From Candidatus Baldrarchaeum yapensis (GTDB taxonomy: Archaea; Asgardarchaeota; Baldrarchaeia; Baldrarchaeales; Baldrarchaeaceae), in NCBI GenBank assembly GCA_016840465.1, contig JAEOSH010000002.1, positions 40,730 to 104,729 of the forward strand: a DNA stretch of 64,000 nt, in the 5' to 3' direction. Positions within the stretch are counted from its first letter, which is position 1. The number at the start of each line of letters is the position of its first letter. Both the position numbers and the translations under genes were made by a program. Positions 25,682 to 35,911 of the stretch are shown here, in pieces. The notes beneath the pieces are model-generated. The model did no database searches. It saw only the letters and a program-made list of their open reading frames with translations, and was not told the DNA's origin.

Positions 25682-28132
25682 CTAAATTTTCAGATATACT
25701 GTGTATTCTTTGCCGCCCACTTGAAAGCTTTCCGAGATCATTCCCTCAGTGGTTGGTGGTGTTCCGAAATTTATACTTCTTGCCTTATGCATTTCCTTTA
25801 AGTCCTTTTCGAAGGGCTTGAGGTCTTTCGGCAACCATAACTCGCTTATTGAGGCTCTCAATGATATCTTCTTTGATTTTTTCAGTTTCCAGACACAACT
25901 GTTTGCTTTCAGAAGTATCGGCGTTACATTTGTTAAATCGGTCTCCCACTCCTTTGTCGGCTCAGGAAATCTCTCCAAATGAATGCTCTTGTTAGGAGAG
26001 TAGAGAGTGCGGTATATCTTTTCCGTAATGAAGGGAGTTATCGGAGCGAGCAATTTCAATATCGTCTTTAGAGCTGTGTGAAGTGCATACCATGCGCCCC
26101 TTTGCTCTTCCTCCGAGAATGTTCCGTCTCTATTATAGGCACGTGATTTTACGAGTTCTATGTAATGTGATGCAAATGTCTCCCATACGAATGAACGTAT
26201 GACGTTTGCAGGTATTTGGAAGTTAAGGGCTTCATACCCCTTCTTTGCCTCTTTTATCAATTTGTTCAGTTCTCCGAGGATCCATCTATCGGCGGGGAGT
26301 AATGTGAATCTCTCCTCAGGTATAGGGAACGCTGAGATGAAACGGGCAATGTTCCAGAGTTTTACCAAGAATTTAAACGCTCCTTGGAGTCTTTGTTCCG
26401 AGAATCTAATATCAGATCCGAGACCAGCCTCCATACTAGACCATAGCCTCATAGCGTCCGCGCCATATTTCTCTATCAGGGGACGCGGCCATATTATGTT
26501 GCCTTTTGACTTAGACATTTTTTCGCCTTTTTCGTCGAGTACCATGCCGCTTATCCATACTTCTCTAAAGGCGGGCGCCTTGAGTAATAGATATGACCTA
26601 AGAATTGTGTAATACAGCCATGTCCGGACAATATCCTTTCCCTGAGGGCGTAAAGAGCACGGAAATGTTCTTTCAAAGAATTTCTGATCTCTCAGATACC
26701 TTAGTATTTGTAAATTGCTGATTCCTGAATCAAACCACGTGTCAAATGTTCTCTCTTCTCCACGGAATCCTTTTTTCGACCCACAGTGGGGACACTTATC
26801 AAAGGGCGGGGGTTCCCTCCATGGCTGATAATACTTTCCCGGTGGAGGCACTACTGCTTTTCCGCATTCCAAGCAGTACCATAATGGTATCTCCGTTCCG
26901 TAGTACCTACGTCTACTGATGGGCCAATCGGTTGTCACAGCATTTATCCAATTTAGTAATAATTGTTTGCTCTCGGGAGGGAAGAATTTGATCTCATCTA
27001 CGATCTTCTTTAATTCGGGGAGAAATTCTACCTGCTTGAGATAGTATTCCGGCATTATTATGAACTCTATTGGATCCTTGGATCGCCAACATATCGGAAT
27101 TCTATGGATTATTTTTTCTTTCTTTACTACGAGCCCCAGTTTCTCGAGATCCTTTATTATCTCTTCTCGAGCGCGTTTTACGGGCAGGCCCTTGTACTTG
27201 CCCGCAACTTCCGTCATTGTGCCATCGGGGCTTATTGCCGTTATAGGTTTCAACTTCAGCTCCCGATAAAGGCGTACATCTGTGTAGTCACCGAATGAGC
27301 ATACCATCATGGCACCTGTTCCAAATTTAGGGTTTGCCTCCTTATGTGGTATTATCGGAACTTCTAAGTTGTATATCGGCACTATTGCAGTTTTCCCATG
27401 GAGTTGCTTGTATCTATCGTCATCGGGATGTACTATCACACATCCACAGGCGCAAAGCAACTCGGGGCGTGTCGTAGCAATAATTAAGTCCTGCCCTGTC
27501 TCTTTCACCTTGAATTTTATATAGACGAGAAGGGTTTCTTCTTCAGCGTACTCGACCTCGGCGTCTGCAATTGTTGTCCGGCAGGTAGGACACCAGTTGT
27601 TGGGCCTGACGGCTTCGTATATCAGTCCTTTTTTCCAGTATTCTATAAATGTCGCTTGTGTTATTCTTCTATATTCAGGACTGTCAGTTCTATAAATGTC
27701 CTTATCGTCGAAGGAGTTGCAACTAAGGCCCATTCTTCTGGCGATCCAAATTATGTCTTTTTCATACTCGTCCAGTAATTTCTTACATAGTTCTATGAAC
27801 TTTTCGCGGGGCACCTCGAAAAACCTAACATTAAACATTTTCTCTGCTTCTACCTCTATAGGTAAACCGTTTCTGTCAATCCCAAATGGAAATAAGACTT
27901 CATATCCTTGCATGCGCCTAAATCTTGCGATCATGTCTATTTGACCGTAATGTATTGCACCTCCGAGGTGCCATTTTCCACTTGCATAGGGTGGCGGTGT
28001 GTCTATGGAGTATATAGGTTTGTTTGTGTTCTCATTGAACTTGTATGTTTGTTCTTTTTCCCAAAGTTCTAGTATCTCCTCCTCTATCGAGGGATCCCAC
28101 CTAGTCTCTCCTAATTTTGGCTTAAACTCCAT
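25682..28132 (-). CDS. valS: Valyl-tRNA synthetase
   Basis: 816 residues, class I. IDTPPPYASGKWHLGGAIHYG near residue 48 carries the HIGH-type motif, KMSKSKGN near 545 the second ATP motif; the editing domain (TTRPELL, GTGAMMVCSFGD) is intact. No C-terminal coiled-coil arm as in bacteria. The start ATG has GGTGATTTTGT before it. The upstream 260-base region contains a 16-nt imperfect repeat. Single gene. Confidence 0.97.
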   Translation of the reverse strand: MEFKPKLGETRWDPSIEEEILELWEKEQTYKFNENTNKPIYSIDTPPPYASGKWHLGGAIHYGQIDMIARFRRMQGYEVLFPFGIDRNGLPIEVEAEKMFNVRFFEVPREKFIELCKKLLDEYEKDIIWIARRMGLSCNSFDDKDIYRTDSPEYRRITQATFIEYWKKGLIYEAVRPNNWCPTCRTTIADAEVEYAEEETLLVYIKFKVKETGQDLIIATTRPELLCACGCVIVHPDDDRYKQLHGKTAIVPIYNLEVPIIPHKEANPKFGTGAMMVCSFGDYTDVRLYRELKLKPITAISPDGTMTEVAGKYKGLPVKRAREEIIKDLEKLGLVVKKEKIIHRIPICWRSKDPIEFIIMPEYYLKQVEFLPELKKIVDEIKFFPPESKQLLLNWINAVTTDWPISRRRYYGTEIPLWYCLECGKAVVPPPGKYYQPWREPPPFDKCPHCGSKKGFRGEERTFDTWFDSGISNLQILRYLRDQKFFERTFPCSLRPQGKDIVRTWLYYTILRSYLLLKAPAFREVWISGMVLDEKGEKMSKSKGNIIWPRPLIEKYGADAMRLWSSMEAGLGSDIRFSEQRLQGAFKFLVKLWNIARFISAFPIPEERFTLLPADRWILGELNKLIKEAKKGYEALNFQIPANVIRSFVWETFASHYIELVKSRAYNRDGTFSEEEQRGAWYALHTALKTILKLLAPITPFITEKIYRTLYSPNKSIHLERFPEPTKEWETDLTNVTPILLKANSCVWKLKKSKKISLRASISELWLPKDLKPFEKDLKEMHKARSINFGTPPTTEGMISESFQVGGKEYTVYLKI

Positions 28133-28160
28133 ACAAAATCACCTCTCCACGTATCAATCC

Positions 28161-28212
28161 ATGGAGAAACAGACTGCAATCGCAATCTTTGCCTATATGG
28201 AGAAGTAGACTG
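28161..28212. repeat. Imperfect direct repeat in the valS leader
   Basis: ATGGAGAAACAGACTG at 28161-28176 and ATGGAGAAGTAGACTG at 28197-28212 differ at two places and are 36 bases apart. They lie 30-80 bases upstream of the valS start, on its untranslated side. Purpose unknown; could be an operator or part of an RNA leader. Confidence 0.5.
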
Positions 28213-28310
28213 TTTTTCTCGCGTTGCTACGATCTTGTTAGCAGTTGACTTTACAACACCTCCAACTCACATCGGGAACCTCCGTTATTAGGAGGATGTA
28301 TAAGGTAGAT

Positions 28311-28320
28311 CTTTAAATAA
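28311..28320 (+). promoter_or_regulatory. TATA-like box upstream of UMP kinase
   Basis: CTTTAAATAA about 75 bases ahead of the pyrH ATG. The palindromic TTTAAA centre means it could equally serve the leftward valS gene. Confidence 0.4.
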
Positions 28321-28394
28321 TTTTTTACCCTTGATGTTCGGGCATGCATACATATCCAAGGAGCAATGTAACAGGAGAGAGTCAGGTGTGATGC

Positions 28395-29117
28395 ATGAAG
28401 AGGGTAGTGATAAAGATAGGCGGTTCTATAATCTTCCGGTCAGATGGAACCTTGAATGATGATCTGATGAGGAAGTACGCGATCGTAATTAGAGATTTAT
28501 TAAAGGACGATATCTTGCCCTCTATTGTGACCGGTGGTGGCATTATGAGTAAAAAATACGTAAAATGGGCTAAAAACTTCGGCGCTAACGATGCATTATG
28601 TGATATGCTTGGAATAACGCTATCTCGCGCAAACGCCTTACTACTGATATCTGCTCTTGGAGATATTGCATACCCAACCGTTCCAACATCCTTAGAAGAA
28701 GCATTGAAGGCTATAGCATCGGGGAAGGTCGTAGTAATGGGAGGACTTCAACCAGGGCAATCAACAAACGCCGTAGCAGCACTTTTAGCGGAAAGTATTG
28801 GTGCTGAAATGCTGATAATCGCTACAGACGTAGATGGAATTTACAGTGCTCCGCCTGAGATGTCCGATGCAAAATTGCTTAAAAGGATTTCGCCAGGCGG
28901 GTTGCTGTCGTTAATACTCAAGCATTCGAGTTTTGAAGCGGGAAAGTACCAGTTGTTTGACCCACTTGCTGTTCTAATTATACAGAGAGCCGGAATAGTT
29001 GTGAGAGTAATCAACGGAATTGATCCCGAGAATGTAGTCAGAGTTCTTAGGGGCGAGGACATTGGTACGTTAGTACTGCCTGAAGACAAGCGATATGGTG
29101 CGGGGGGTGGGATTTGA
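28395..29117 (+). CDS. pyrH: UMP kinase, archaeal type
   Basis: 240 residues. VVIKIGGSIIF, SIVTGGGIMSKKYVKWAK, MGGLQPGQSTNAVAALLAESIGA and IIATDVDGIYS mark the archaeal PyrH in the amino acid kinase family; it makes UDP from UMP. The protein would normally stop after GTLVLP; here the last dozen residues (DKRYGAGGGI) run into the antisense strand of tRNA-Leu, whose 3' end supplies the stop TGA. The 19-base overlap is unusual. Confidence 0.94.
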   Translation: MKRVVIKIGGSIIFRSDGTLNDDLMRKYAIVIRDLLKDDILPSIVTGGGIMSKKYVKWAKNFGANDALCDMLGITLSRANALLLISALGDIAYPTVPTSLEEALKAIASGKVVVMGGLQPGQSTNAVAALLAESIGAEMLIIATDVDGIYSAPPEMSDAKLLKRISPGGLLSLILKHSSFEAGKYQLFDPLAVLIIQRAGIVVRVINGIDPENVVRVLRGEDIGTLVLPEDKRYGAGGGI

Positions 29118-29211
29118 ACCCACGTAGGCCTACGCCAGCGGATCTTGAGTCTCGACCGGGGGTCACGTATAGCCCCGACCGCCGCCTTTGACCGGGCTCG
29201 GCCACCCCCGC
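29099..29211 (-). tRNA. tRNA-Leu(CAA) with a 28-nt intron
   Basis: Type II tRNA with acceptor GCGGGGG/CCCCCGC, T arm GTGGG-TTCAAAT-CCCAC and discriminator A. Removing 29151-29178 joins GCGG to ACTCAAGATCCGC: anticodon stem GCGGA/TCCGC and loop CTCAAGA, anticodon CAA, mature length 85. Without removal there is no anticodon arm. The intron sits inside the anticodon stem (between positions 30 and 31), not at the usual 37/38 place. The 3' end overlaps the end of pyrH. Confidence 0.93.
29151..29178 (-). other. BHB intron in tRNA-Leu(CAA)
   Basis: Central helix CGGC/GTCG (4 bp with one G-U), bulges GGT and AGA, inner stem CGGGG/CCCCG. Cutting after the second base of each bulge gives the intact tRNA. 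Outer helix is weak, as in the rpoN intron. Confidence 0.85.
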
Positions 29212-29270
29212 ACTGCGAATGTATCTTATTATCACGGGTTAAATTAAGTTTTCTCTTGTGAAGGTGGGAT

Positions 29271-30487
<1,217 letters not shown>

Positions 30488-30491
<4 letters not shown>

Positions 30492-31036
30492 TCATCCTTT
30501 TGTTTGTTTATTCTTTTCTTCCACGCAACTTTCCTTTTTAATTCTCCCCCACATTCTGGGCAGATATTACCTGAATAATCGGAAGGATATTGTCTTTTGC
30601 AGAACGGGCAATACAATCTCCATTGGATTTCCTCTTTTATTCCCGAGTAAGCTACTGGGGTGAAATCTACAGAGAGTCTTCTTGCAACGTTCTGGATCGC
30701 GTAATCATCAGATACTATTATTGGTTCCACGTTTCTCTCTCGCTTAAGTTTAAGAGCTAGTGCTAATAATTTTATATCCGTCGCATCTAATTTCCATAAA
30801 TCACCAGTGTTGCGTGCTTCACGCTTTACTATCTCCACGTATTCGTCCTCAGGTGAGAGAACCTTAACCTTTCCGGATAATATGCTTACGTCTAAGACAA
30901 ACTTTGCCCTTCTTGTTTTCACCTCATCAAGTACCTCTGGAACAGTGTATTGCTCAAAATCGGCAAATTGTGGATTAAATCCTCCGATAAAAGATGATGC
31001 GTCGAGAACCAACACTTTATGCCTTTTACTTGACAT
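30488..31036 (-). CDS. nob1: Endoribonuclease Nob1 (16S rRNA 3'-end processing)
   Basis: 182 residues. PIN domain with LVLDASSFIGG and VSDDYAIQNVARRL (catalytic aspartates), then a zinc ribbon CPFCKRQYP and CPECGGELKR. It matures the 3' end of 16S rRNA. Last gene of the SecE-to-Nob1 run; its start overlaps the end of the IMPase gene. Confidence 0.95.
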
Positions 31037-31850
31037 TTACAGTACCACGCTTCAGCAAGCTAAGTATTTCTTCAATAAGCTGTGGAGTCGAGGCTGCAAT
31101 AACAGACACTTTCTCTGACAGGTCTATCTTGTAATTCATCGGGCTTCCATTGCCATTTCTAATAATAGCGCCACTTTCCTCAACTATCAGTTTTGCCGCT
31201 GCAATATCGGTGACTTTTAATGCTCCCCGAACATCCACTAGTGCATCATACGCCCCGCAACCAACATAACACAATTCGAGTGCTACAGCTCCGAGTAACC
31301 TTATTTTCTTAACGGCACTTATAAGACTCATAATTGTTGATTTGTCAGTATTATACGCGTAGAGGCATATCATTGCATCTTTCAATGACTTCACATGGGA
31401 AGGTTTCATTTTATCCCCATTCCAGTACGCTCCCTGACCTTTTATCGCCTCAAATACGTCTCCGCTCACCAGGTCTCTCACGAAACCGTAGATGATATTA
31501 TCTAGTGTATTTCCAGTCGCTATTGCTGCTGAAAAACAATAAAACGCGATACCTCTGGAGGCGTTTGACGATCCGTCGAGCGGATCTATTAGAATCGTAA
31601 AATTCGGTTTCTTTCCTATGATGATTTCGCCGCTCTCTTCACTTAATATTCTAACATCCTTAAAATATTCTCTGATGAACGATAATGTTGTATCTTCCGC
31701 AATTTTGTCTATAAACTTTGTATATTCGCCCGCAGGATTTCTCCCAACTATCTTTCTCCCTTCGGGCCGTCCTCGCAGTTTTTTGGTACTTTTGATAACC
31801 TCATTCGATAACTCCACAAACATTTCACTTATTTTTTCCAAATCCAACAT
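31026..31850 (-). CDS. Inositol monophosphatase/fructose-bisphosphatase family protein
   Basis: 274 residues. Metal site residues in ILSEESGE near 72 and LIDPLDGSSNASRG near 93, and later LKVTDIAAAKLIVEESGA. Archaeal members hydrolyse myo-inositol phosphate and fructose 1,6-bisphosphate; which applies here is unclear. Neighbours are DUF434 and nob1, overlapping by 26 and 11 bases. Confidence 0.88.
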   Translation of the reverse strand: MLDLEKISEMFVELSNEVIKSTKKLRGRPEGRKIVGRNPAGEYTKFIDKIAEDTTLSFIREYFKDVRILSEESGEIIIGKKPNFTILIDPLDGSSNASRGIAFYCFSAAIATGNTLDNIIYGFVRDLVSGDVFEAIKGQGAYWNGDKMKPSHVKSLKDAMICLYAYNTDKSTIMSLISAVKKIRLLGAVALELCYVGCGAYDALVDVRGALKVTDIAAAKLIVEESGAIIRNGNGSPMNYKIDLSEKVSVIAASTPQLIEEILSLLKRGTVNVK

Positions 31851-32559
31851 ACAGATCGCCGTGTGTTCTTCGTAATGAAATTATACGCGCCTTACATTCA
31901 TGTCTCTCGGACGAGTTAATAACGTTTTTCAGGATAACATAACCTGCGAGATCCAGTACTTTTTTCGCTTTGTCTATGAGAACAGTGTCGCTTGTTGCGA
32001 CTACGTCTCCTGATTCCAAAATTTCCCTATCAGGACTTTTTGAAGTCTTTGCTGTTCCTCTTATAGAATACTCCATCAGCATTTTTCTCATCATAGCTGC
32101 AAGTTCGCCACTTCTGCTTATAGGTTCGTCTAGTATTATTGTTGCCGTTTTCGGTTGTAGTTCTTTTATTGCTAGGATCATGAGCAGAAGCGCTCTTTTT
32201 GTTGCCTCAGAAATTCTGTACTTTCGAAATACACCTGCAATGTCGCGTATAAAACCGTCATCGCATAAGAGGAGGAGCCTGCCGAGCAAAAAGCTTTCTA
32301 TGGTTATTAAGACATTATATCCGTCTACTGATAACGTGTACCTTGGTAGTGTGGATGGAGAGACCTTTTTTATAATCCTCATTCGCGCTATTCTGAACGG
32401 AAAAACTGCACGTAAGAGTATATAACGCTCATTTTCGGATAGACGATAATGTTCACTTACTATTCTTAAAGCTACATGTTGCTTATATCCTCTATGCAAT
32501 AAATATCTATAATCTTTTGCAGCCTCAATAAGTCTTGCGGGTGAAAAAATTTCAGACAC
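31825..32559 (-). CDS. DUF434 family protein
   Basis: 244 residues. N-terminal AAKDYRYLLHRGYKQHVALRIVSEHYRL, then YTLSVDGYNVLITIESFLLGR and, at the end, GDVVATSDTVLIDKA are the DUF434-type sequence of archaea; function unknown, though the fold has acidic residues like nucleases. GTG 32559 has GGTGATTTACTG ahead. A longer frame up to 32742 exists only because it runs out of phase through the lysine/glutamate-rich tail of L12; I reject that extension. Confidence 0.8.
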   Translation of the reverse strand: MSEIFSPARLIEAAKDYRYLLHRGYKQHVALRIVSEHYRLSENERYILLRAVFPFRIARMRIIKKVSPSTLPRYTLSVDGYNVLITIESFLLGRLLLLCDDGFIRDIAGVFRKYRISEATKRALLLMILAIKELQPKTATIILDEPISRSGELAAMMRKMLMEYSIRGTAKTSKSPDREILESGDVVATSDTVLIDKAKKVLDLAGYVILKNVINSSERHECKARIISLRRTHGDLYVGFGKNK

Positions 32560-32599
32560 CAGTAAATCACCAAGATGAGTGGGAAAGATGAAAAATACC

Positions 32600-32917
32600 T
32601 TAACCGAATAGCGCTCCAAGCCCTGTAATCTCTTCCTCTTCCTTCTTCTCTTCTTTTTCCTTCTTTTCCTCTTCTGCCTTTGCCGGAGCTTTTTCTTCTT
32701 CAGCAGGAGCAGAAGGCGCAGTAGATGCGATGGGAGCGACAAAAGATGCGCTCTTTATGGCCTCTTCTATGTTTATCTCACCTATTGCTGCGACGAAGGC
32801 CTTTATCCTAGCAGCATCCGCCGATATGCCTGCGGCTTCGAGGACCTTTCTGAGGTTTTCTTCATTTATTTCCTTTCCGGCCCGATGCAATAGCAGTGTT
32901 GCATACACATATTCCAT
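32600..32917 (-). CDS. rpl12: Ribosomal protein L12 (P1-type stalk protein)
   Basis: 105 residues. [22 protein letters not shown] dimerisation domain, an alanine/proline hinge, an acidic KE-rich stretch and the terminal ITGLGALFG that recruits GTPase factors. The same last thirteen residues end L10. ATG 32917 follows GGAGGTG; the GTG at 32926 belongs to the ribosome site region. Confidence 0.96.
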   Translation of the reverse strand: MEYVYATLLLHRAGKEINEENLRKVLEAAGISADAARIKAFVAAIGEINIEEAIKSASFVAPIASTAPSAPAEEEKAPAKAEEEKKEKEEKKEEEEITGLGALFG

Positions 32918-32938
32918 TGCATGCACACCTCCTTAACA

Positions 32939-33970
32939 TTAACCAAACAATGCACCTAACCCTGTTATTTCTTCTTCCTCTTTCTTTTCCTCTTCCTCTT
33001 TGACTTCTTCCTCCTTTATTTCTTTTTCTCTTTTAACCTCTTCGACCGGGGAAGGTGCCTCTACCGCAATCTCCTCAGGTATCAACTCGGGGTTGCGTTC
33101 CTTTATTTTCAGTGCGAGTGATCTAGCCTCCATATCGGCTTTTGCAAAGAGTTGTTGCAGAACCTCCGGAACCGGTAGGGCTACCGATAATGCAAGACTG
33201 TAAGCTTCCATATGGGCCTTCTGGAGAAGTGCAGGCATGATTTCACTGATCGGCAGTGCTGCGTTCAAAGCCAAGTTTAGGGCTTCTTGTTCAGCTTGAG
33301 AAATCATTTCTTTGAACTTATCGATATTAGGGAGAAGATCTTCGCCCTTTAGTATTATCCCGTCATCATATGCTGCATGCATGGTCAATCCTACGGTTAT
33401 TGGTTCGATTCCCAGTCTTGAGAGAATTATGGCAACTTTTCTAGAAATCCTCTCTCCTGCTTTTACAACTACAGTGTCTTTGGTGACCCATATGGTTCCT
33501 GATTCCACCCTAGTGGGTATCCCTAGTTCACTGAGTTCGCTTATCACAGGTCCTGGGGGTATCCCCGTGTTTCCGGCTGGAACTATAATGTCATTCGGAG
33601 CAATTTGGCCTGCCTTCGCCGGCGCGCGCATCTTGTTCTTTTCTAGAAATAAATTGAGTTTCACGGGATTCTCGTTTGTTAATATAAGTGCGGTTTGACC
33701 TCTTACTTCATCTGCAAGTTTCGATATTCCCTGTTTAAACTGTTCAGCCCTTCTTAAGGCTATCTTTATGAATGTGTTCTTCGATACTTTAATGATCGCC
33801 TTATCTCTGAGTGCAAACCTTAATTTTTGTAATTGAGCGGCACCTATTCCTTCGATCTTAGTAATACCTACAGCCTTGAACTTCTTAATTAGTTCCAACA
33901 ACTCCCTTACCTTTTCTACTTTCCTCTTCGGAACTGGCCTGCCTTGCCGCGTTAATTCTACCTGTTGCAT
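32939..33970 (-). CDS. rplP0: Ribosomal protein L10 (P0)
   Basis: About 343 residues. RNA-binding N-terminal domain (AQLQKLRFALRDKAIIKVSKNT), the archaeal insertion with NTGIPPGPVISELSELGIPTRVESG in key parts, then three similar helical segments (QAEQEALNLALNAALPISE, KAHMEAYSLALSVALPVPE, KADMEARSLALKI) each expected to bind one L12 dimer, and the shared tail ITGLGALFG. Start ATG 33970 after GGTGATAGGA. Confidence 0.97.
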   Translation of the reverse strand: MQQVELTRQGRPVPKRKVEKVRELLELIKKFKAVGITKIEGIGAAQLQKLRFALRDKAIIKVSKNTFIKIALRRAEQFKQGISKLADEVRGQTALILTNENPVKLNLFLEKNKMRAPAKAGQIAPNDIIVPAGNTGIPPGPVISELSELGIPTRVESGTIWVTKDTVVVKAGERISRKVAIILSRLGIEPITVGLTMHAAYDDGIILKGEDLLPNIDKFKEMISQAEQEALNLALNAALPISEIMPALLQKAHMEAYSLALSVALPVPEVLQQLFAKADMEARSLALKIKERNPELIPEEIAVEAPSPVEEVKREKEIKEEEVKEEEEKKEEEEITGLGALFG

Positions 33971-33975
33971 TCCTA

Positions 33976-34629
33976 TCACCTCAGCCTAACCTCCACTGTG
34001 GGACTCATCGTAAACTTCAAATGCACGGATTTGAGATGTTCACGCCCGCGCTCAAGTTTTTCTAGAACAAAATCCACCACAGCCTTGGCGTTTTCTGCTA
34101 GTTCCCTATCATCCATGTCCTCCGTTCCCACTTTAGTATTAATTATGGGATTATTTCGCATTTTTATCTTCGTCATCCTCTGAAATCTTTCAACTATCGA
34201 CTTAATGTCCGCCGTTGGTGGAATGGGAGTTGGCATTTTTCCACGTGGGCCAAGGAATCTACCTAAGATCCTACCGACAAGTGGCATAAGATCCGTTTGT
34301 GCAACGAAGAAATCAAATTGCTTAGCCAATTTCTTTATGGCTTTCTTATTACCTTCTAAAGCCACCAAATCATCCCTTGTTATCACATGGGCATTTGTTT
34401 CTCTTTTTGCACGAAGCGCCAGATCTCCCTCTGCTATAACACAAACCTTTATTGGCTTCTTTATCGGGTGGGGGAGTACCACGTTTGCAGTGATCCTGTT
34501 CTCTGGCTTATTTAGGTCTATTCCCTTAAATGACATGAGTATTTCAAGAGATTGTTTAAATCTCCTCTTCTTATTCACTTCTCTTAGTTTCCTTATTGCC
34601 TCTAAGAAATTTTCAAGCGGTATGGACAT
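33976..34629 (-). CDS. rpl1: Ribosomal protein L1
   Basis: 217 residues. FKQSLEILMSFKGIDLNKPENR, LMPLVGRILGRFLGPRGKMPTP and the end LKFTMSPTVEVRL are normal for archaeal L1. In some archaea L1 represses its own operon by binding the mRNA; the leader was not analysed for that. GGAGGAATAATTG precedes the ATG. Confidence 0.97.
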   Translation of the reverse strand: MSIPLENFLEAIRKLREVNKKRRFKQSLEILMSFKGIDLNKPENRITANVVLPHPIKKPIKVCVIAEGDLALRAKRETNAHVITRDDLVALEGNKKAIKKLAKQFDFFVAQTDLMPLVGRILGRFLGPRGKMPTPIPPTADIKSIVERFQRMTKIKMRNNPIINTKVGTEDMDDRELAENAKAVVDFVLEKLERGREHLKSVHLKFTMSPTVEVRLR

Positions 34630-34632
34630 CAA

Positions 34633-35121
34633 TTATTCCTCCTTTAACAGATGATCCCACAGTCCTTCATCAATTTCCTTTTGAACGACTTTCGGATGTT
34701 TGCCCTCAACAGTGACCCCCATACTAACACAGGTCCCAAGTATCGTCTTAACAGCAGCTTTTAGACTGTACACGAACATATCCTTCATCTTCATCTTCGC
34801 TATTTTTATCACTTGTTCCATTTTAAGGTCTCCTATAATCTCGGACCCGGTGCGCCCACTACCCTTCTCCTTCTTTAGTTCCTTCAGTATGAGTGCACTT
34901 GCTGGCGGGGTACCTATCTCTACCCAGAACTCTTTAGTCTCTTTATCCACCGTCACTTTAACTGGAACTTTCATCCCAGCAAATTCCTTTGTTAGTTCAT
35001 TTATCTTCTGAACAACCTGATACAGGTTGACCCCTGTTGGGCCGAGGGCGGGACCGAGAGGAGGGCCTGCAGATGCCTTTCCTCCTTCCACTAATAACTC
35101 CACCGTTACCTTCTGGCCCAT
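34633..35121 (-). CDS. rpl11: Ribosomal protein L11
   Basis: 162 residues. [26 protein letters not shown] near the start, [18 protein letters not shown] and [18 protein letters not shown] are typical. Its ATG overlaps the stop of spt5 (TGATG) with GGAGGTG ahead. Confidence 0.97.
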   Translation of the reverse strand: MGQKVTVELLVEGGKASAGPPLGPALGPTGVNLYQVVQKINELTKEFAGMKVPVKVTVDKETKEFWVEIGTPPASALILKELKKEKGSGRTGSEIIGDLKMEQVIKIAKMKMKDMFVYSLKAAVKTILGTCVSMGVTVEGKHPKVVQKEIDEGLWDHLLKEE

Positions 35122-35603
35122 CACGTACCACCTCCACTTTCAGATCTGACGACTTTGATTACATCTATATGGACCCTAAGTGGTATTGGGGACGCAGATG
35201 TCAAGAGTTCCACGACGGCCTCTTCCTTATCTGTATCAACCTTAATTACTCTAGCACGCTCGCCTCTAAATGGGCCGCTTGTTATTTCAACAATATCCCC
35301 AGATTTTATAGGTGTTATTGCTGTTTTTGGAACTAAAAATTGCTCTAATTGTTCGATCGGAATTTTTCCTATCGCGCGTCCTTTCACATGGGGAATGCCA
35401 AATGTTATTCTCCTTATTGTCTCCTTATTATCCGCCTCTATAAAAATAAATCCTCTAATCCCATCGGGAATCAAAATTGATGCTATGGGTTCTTTCCTCT
35501 CTCGTGCCCTTCTATAAATTATAGATGCAACTATTCGCTCCTGTCCAGCGGTCGTTCTGATCGCAAAAATTCCCATCTTTCTTCTCTCTTCGCTTTTACT
35601 CAT
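35121..35603 (-). CDS. spt5: Transcription elongation factor Spt5 (NusG)
   Basis: About 160 residues. NGN domain ([39 protein letters not shown]) and a KOW domain ([21 protein letters not shown]). Partner of Spt4 encoded at 9.4 kb. The start is put at ATG 35603, after GGGTG at the end of secE. Confidence 0.96.
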   Translation of the reverse strand: MSKSEERRKMGIFAIRTTAGQERIVASIIYRRARERKEPIASILIPDGIRGFIFIEADNKETIRRITFGIPHVKGRAIGKIPIEQLEQFLVPKTAITPIKSGDIVEITSGPFRGERARVIKVDTDKEEAVVELLTSASPIPLRVHIDVIKVVRSESGGGT

Positions 35604-35604
35604 G

Positions 35605-35778
35605 TCATACACCCGTTAAAAGAGCAAATAGTAGTCTGATCGCAAAGGCTATTAGTCCTAAGATTATCAGCCCAAGTGCGGAGATCCTTAATCCTATTTT
35701 TAACTCTTCACCCGATGGCTTTTTAGCCATTCTCAATACACGCCTTAAGTCCTCAAAGAAGCTTTTTATCTTCATCAT
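35605..35778 (-). CDS. secE: Preprotein translocase subunit SecE
   Basis: 57 residues: a basic amphipathic helix (IKSFFEDLRRVLRMAKKPSGEELK) and one membrane span (ISALGLIILGLIAFAIRLLFALL). With SecY (48.6 kb) it forms the translocon. First gene of the operon secE-spt5-L11-L1-L10-L12, the standard archaeal order. Three in-frame ATGs lie at 35784-35775; the precise start is uncertain. Confidence 0.92.
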   Translation of the reverse strand: MMKIKSFFEDLRRVLRMAKKPSGEELKIGLRISALGLIILGLIAFAIRLLFALLTGV

Positions 35779-35911
35779 TATCATCACGCGCCAGAGGGAA
35801 GATCGATTTGCGTGTGAGCATTCAGAATAAATTCATTACGTCTGCTGTGCCAACTCCCTTAAAAATTTATTTATTAGGAAATTTACGCGATGAAAAGAAA
35901 CACCAAGGATG

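Noticed and set aside
25610-25801. Small ORF after a strong ribosome-site-like sequence near tRNA-Ala
   Set aside because: It runs into the antisense of valS and has no recognisable product.
32560-32742. N-terminal extension of the DUF434 protein rich in Lys, Arg and Leu
   Set aside because: It is the acidic tail of L12 read in another frame; a good ribosome site and GTG at 32559 give the natural start.
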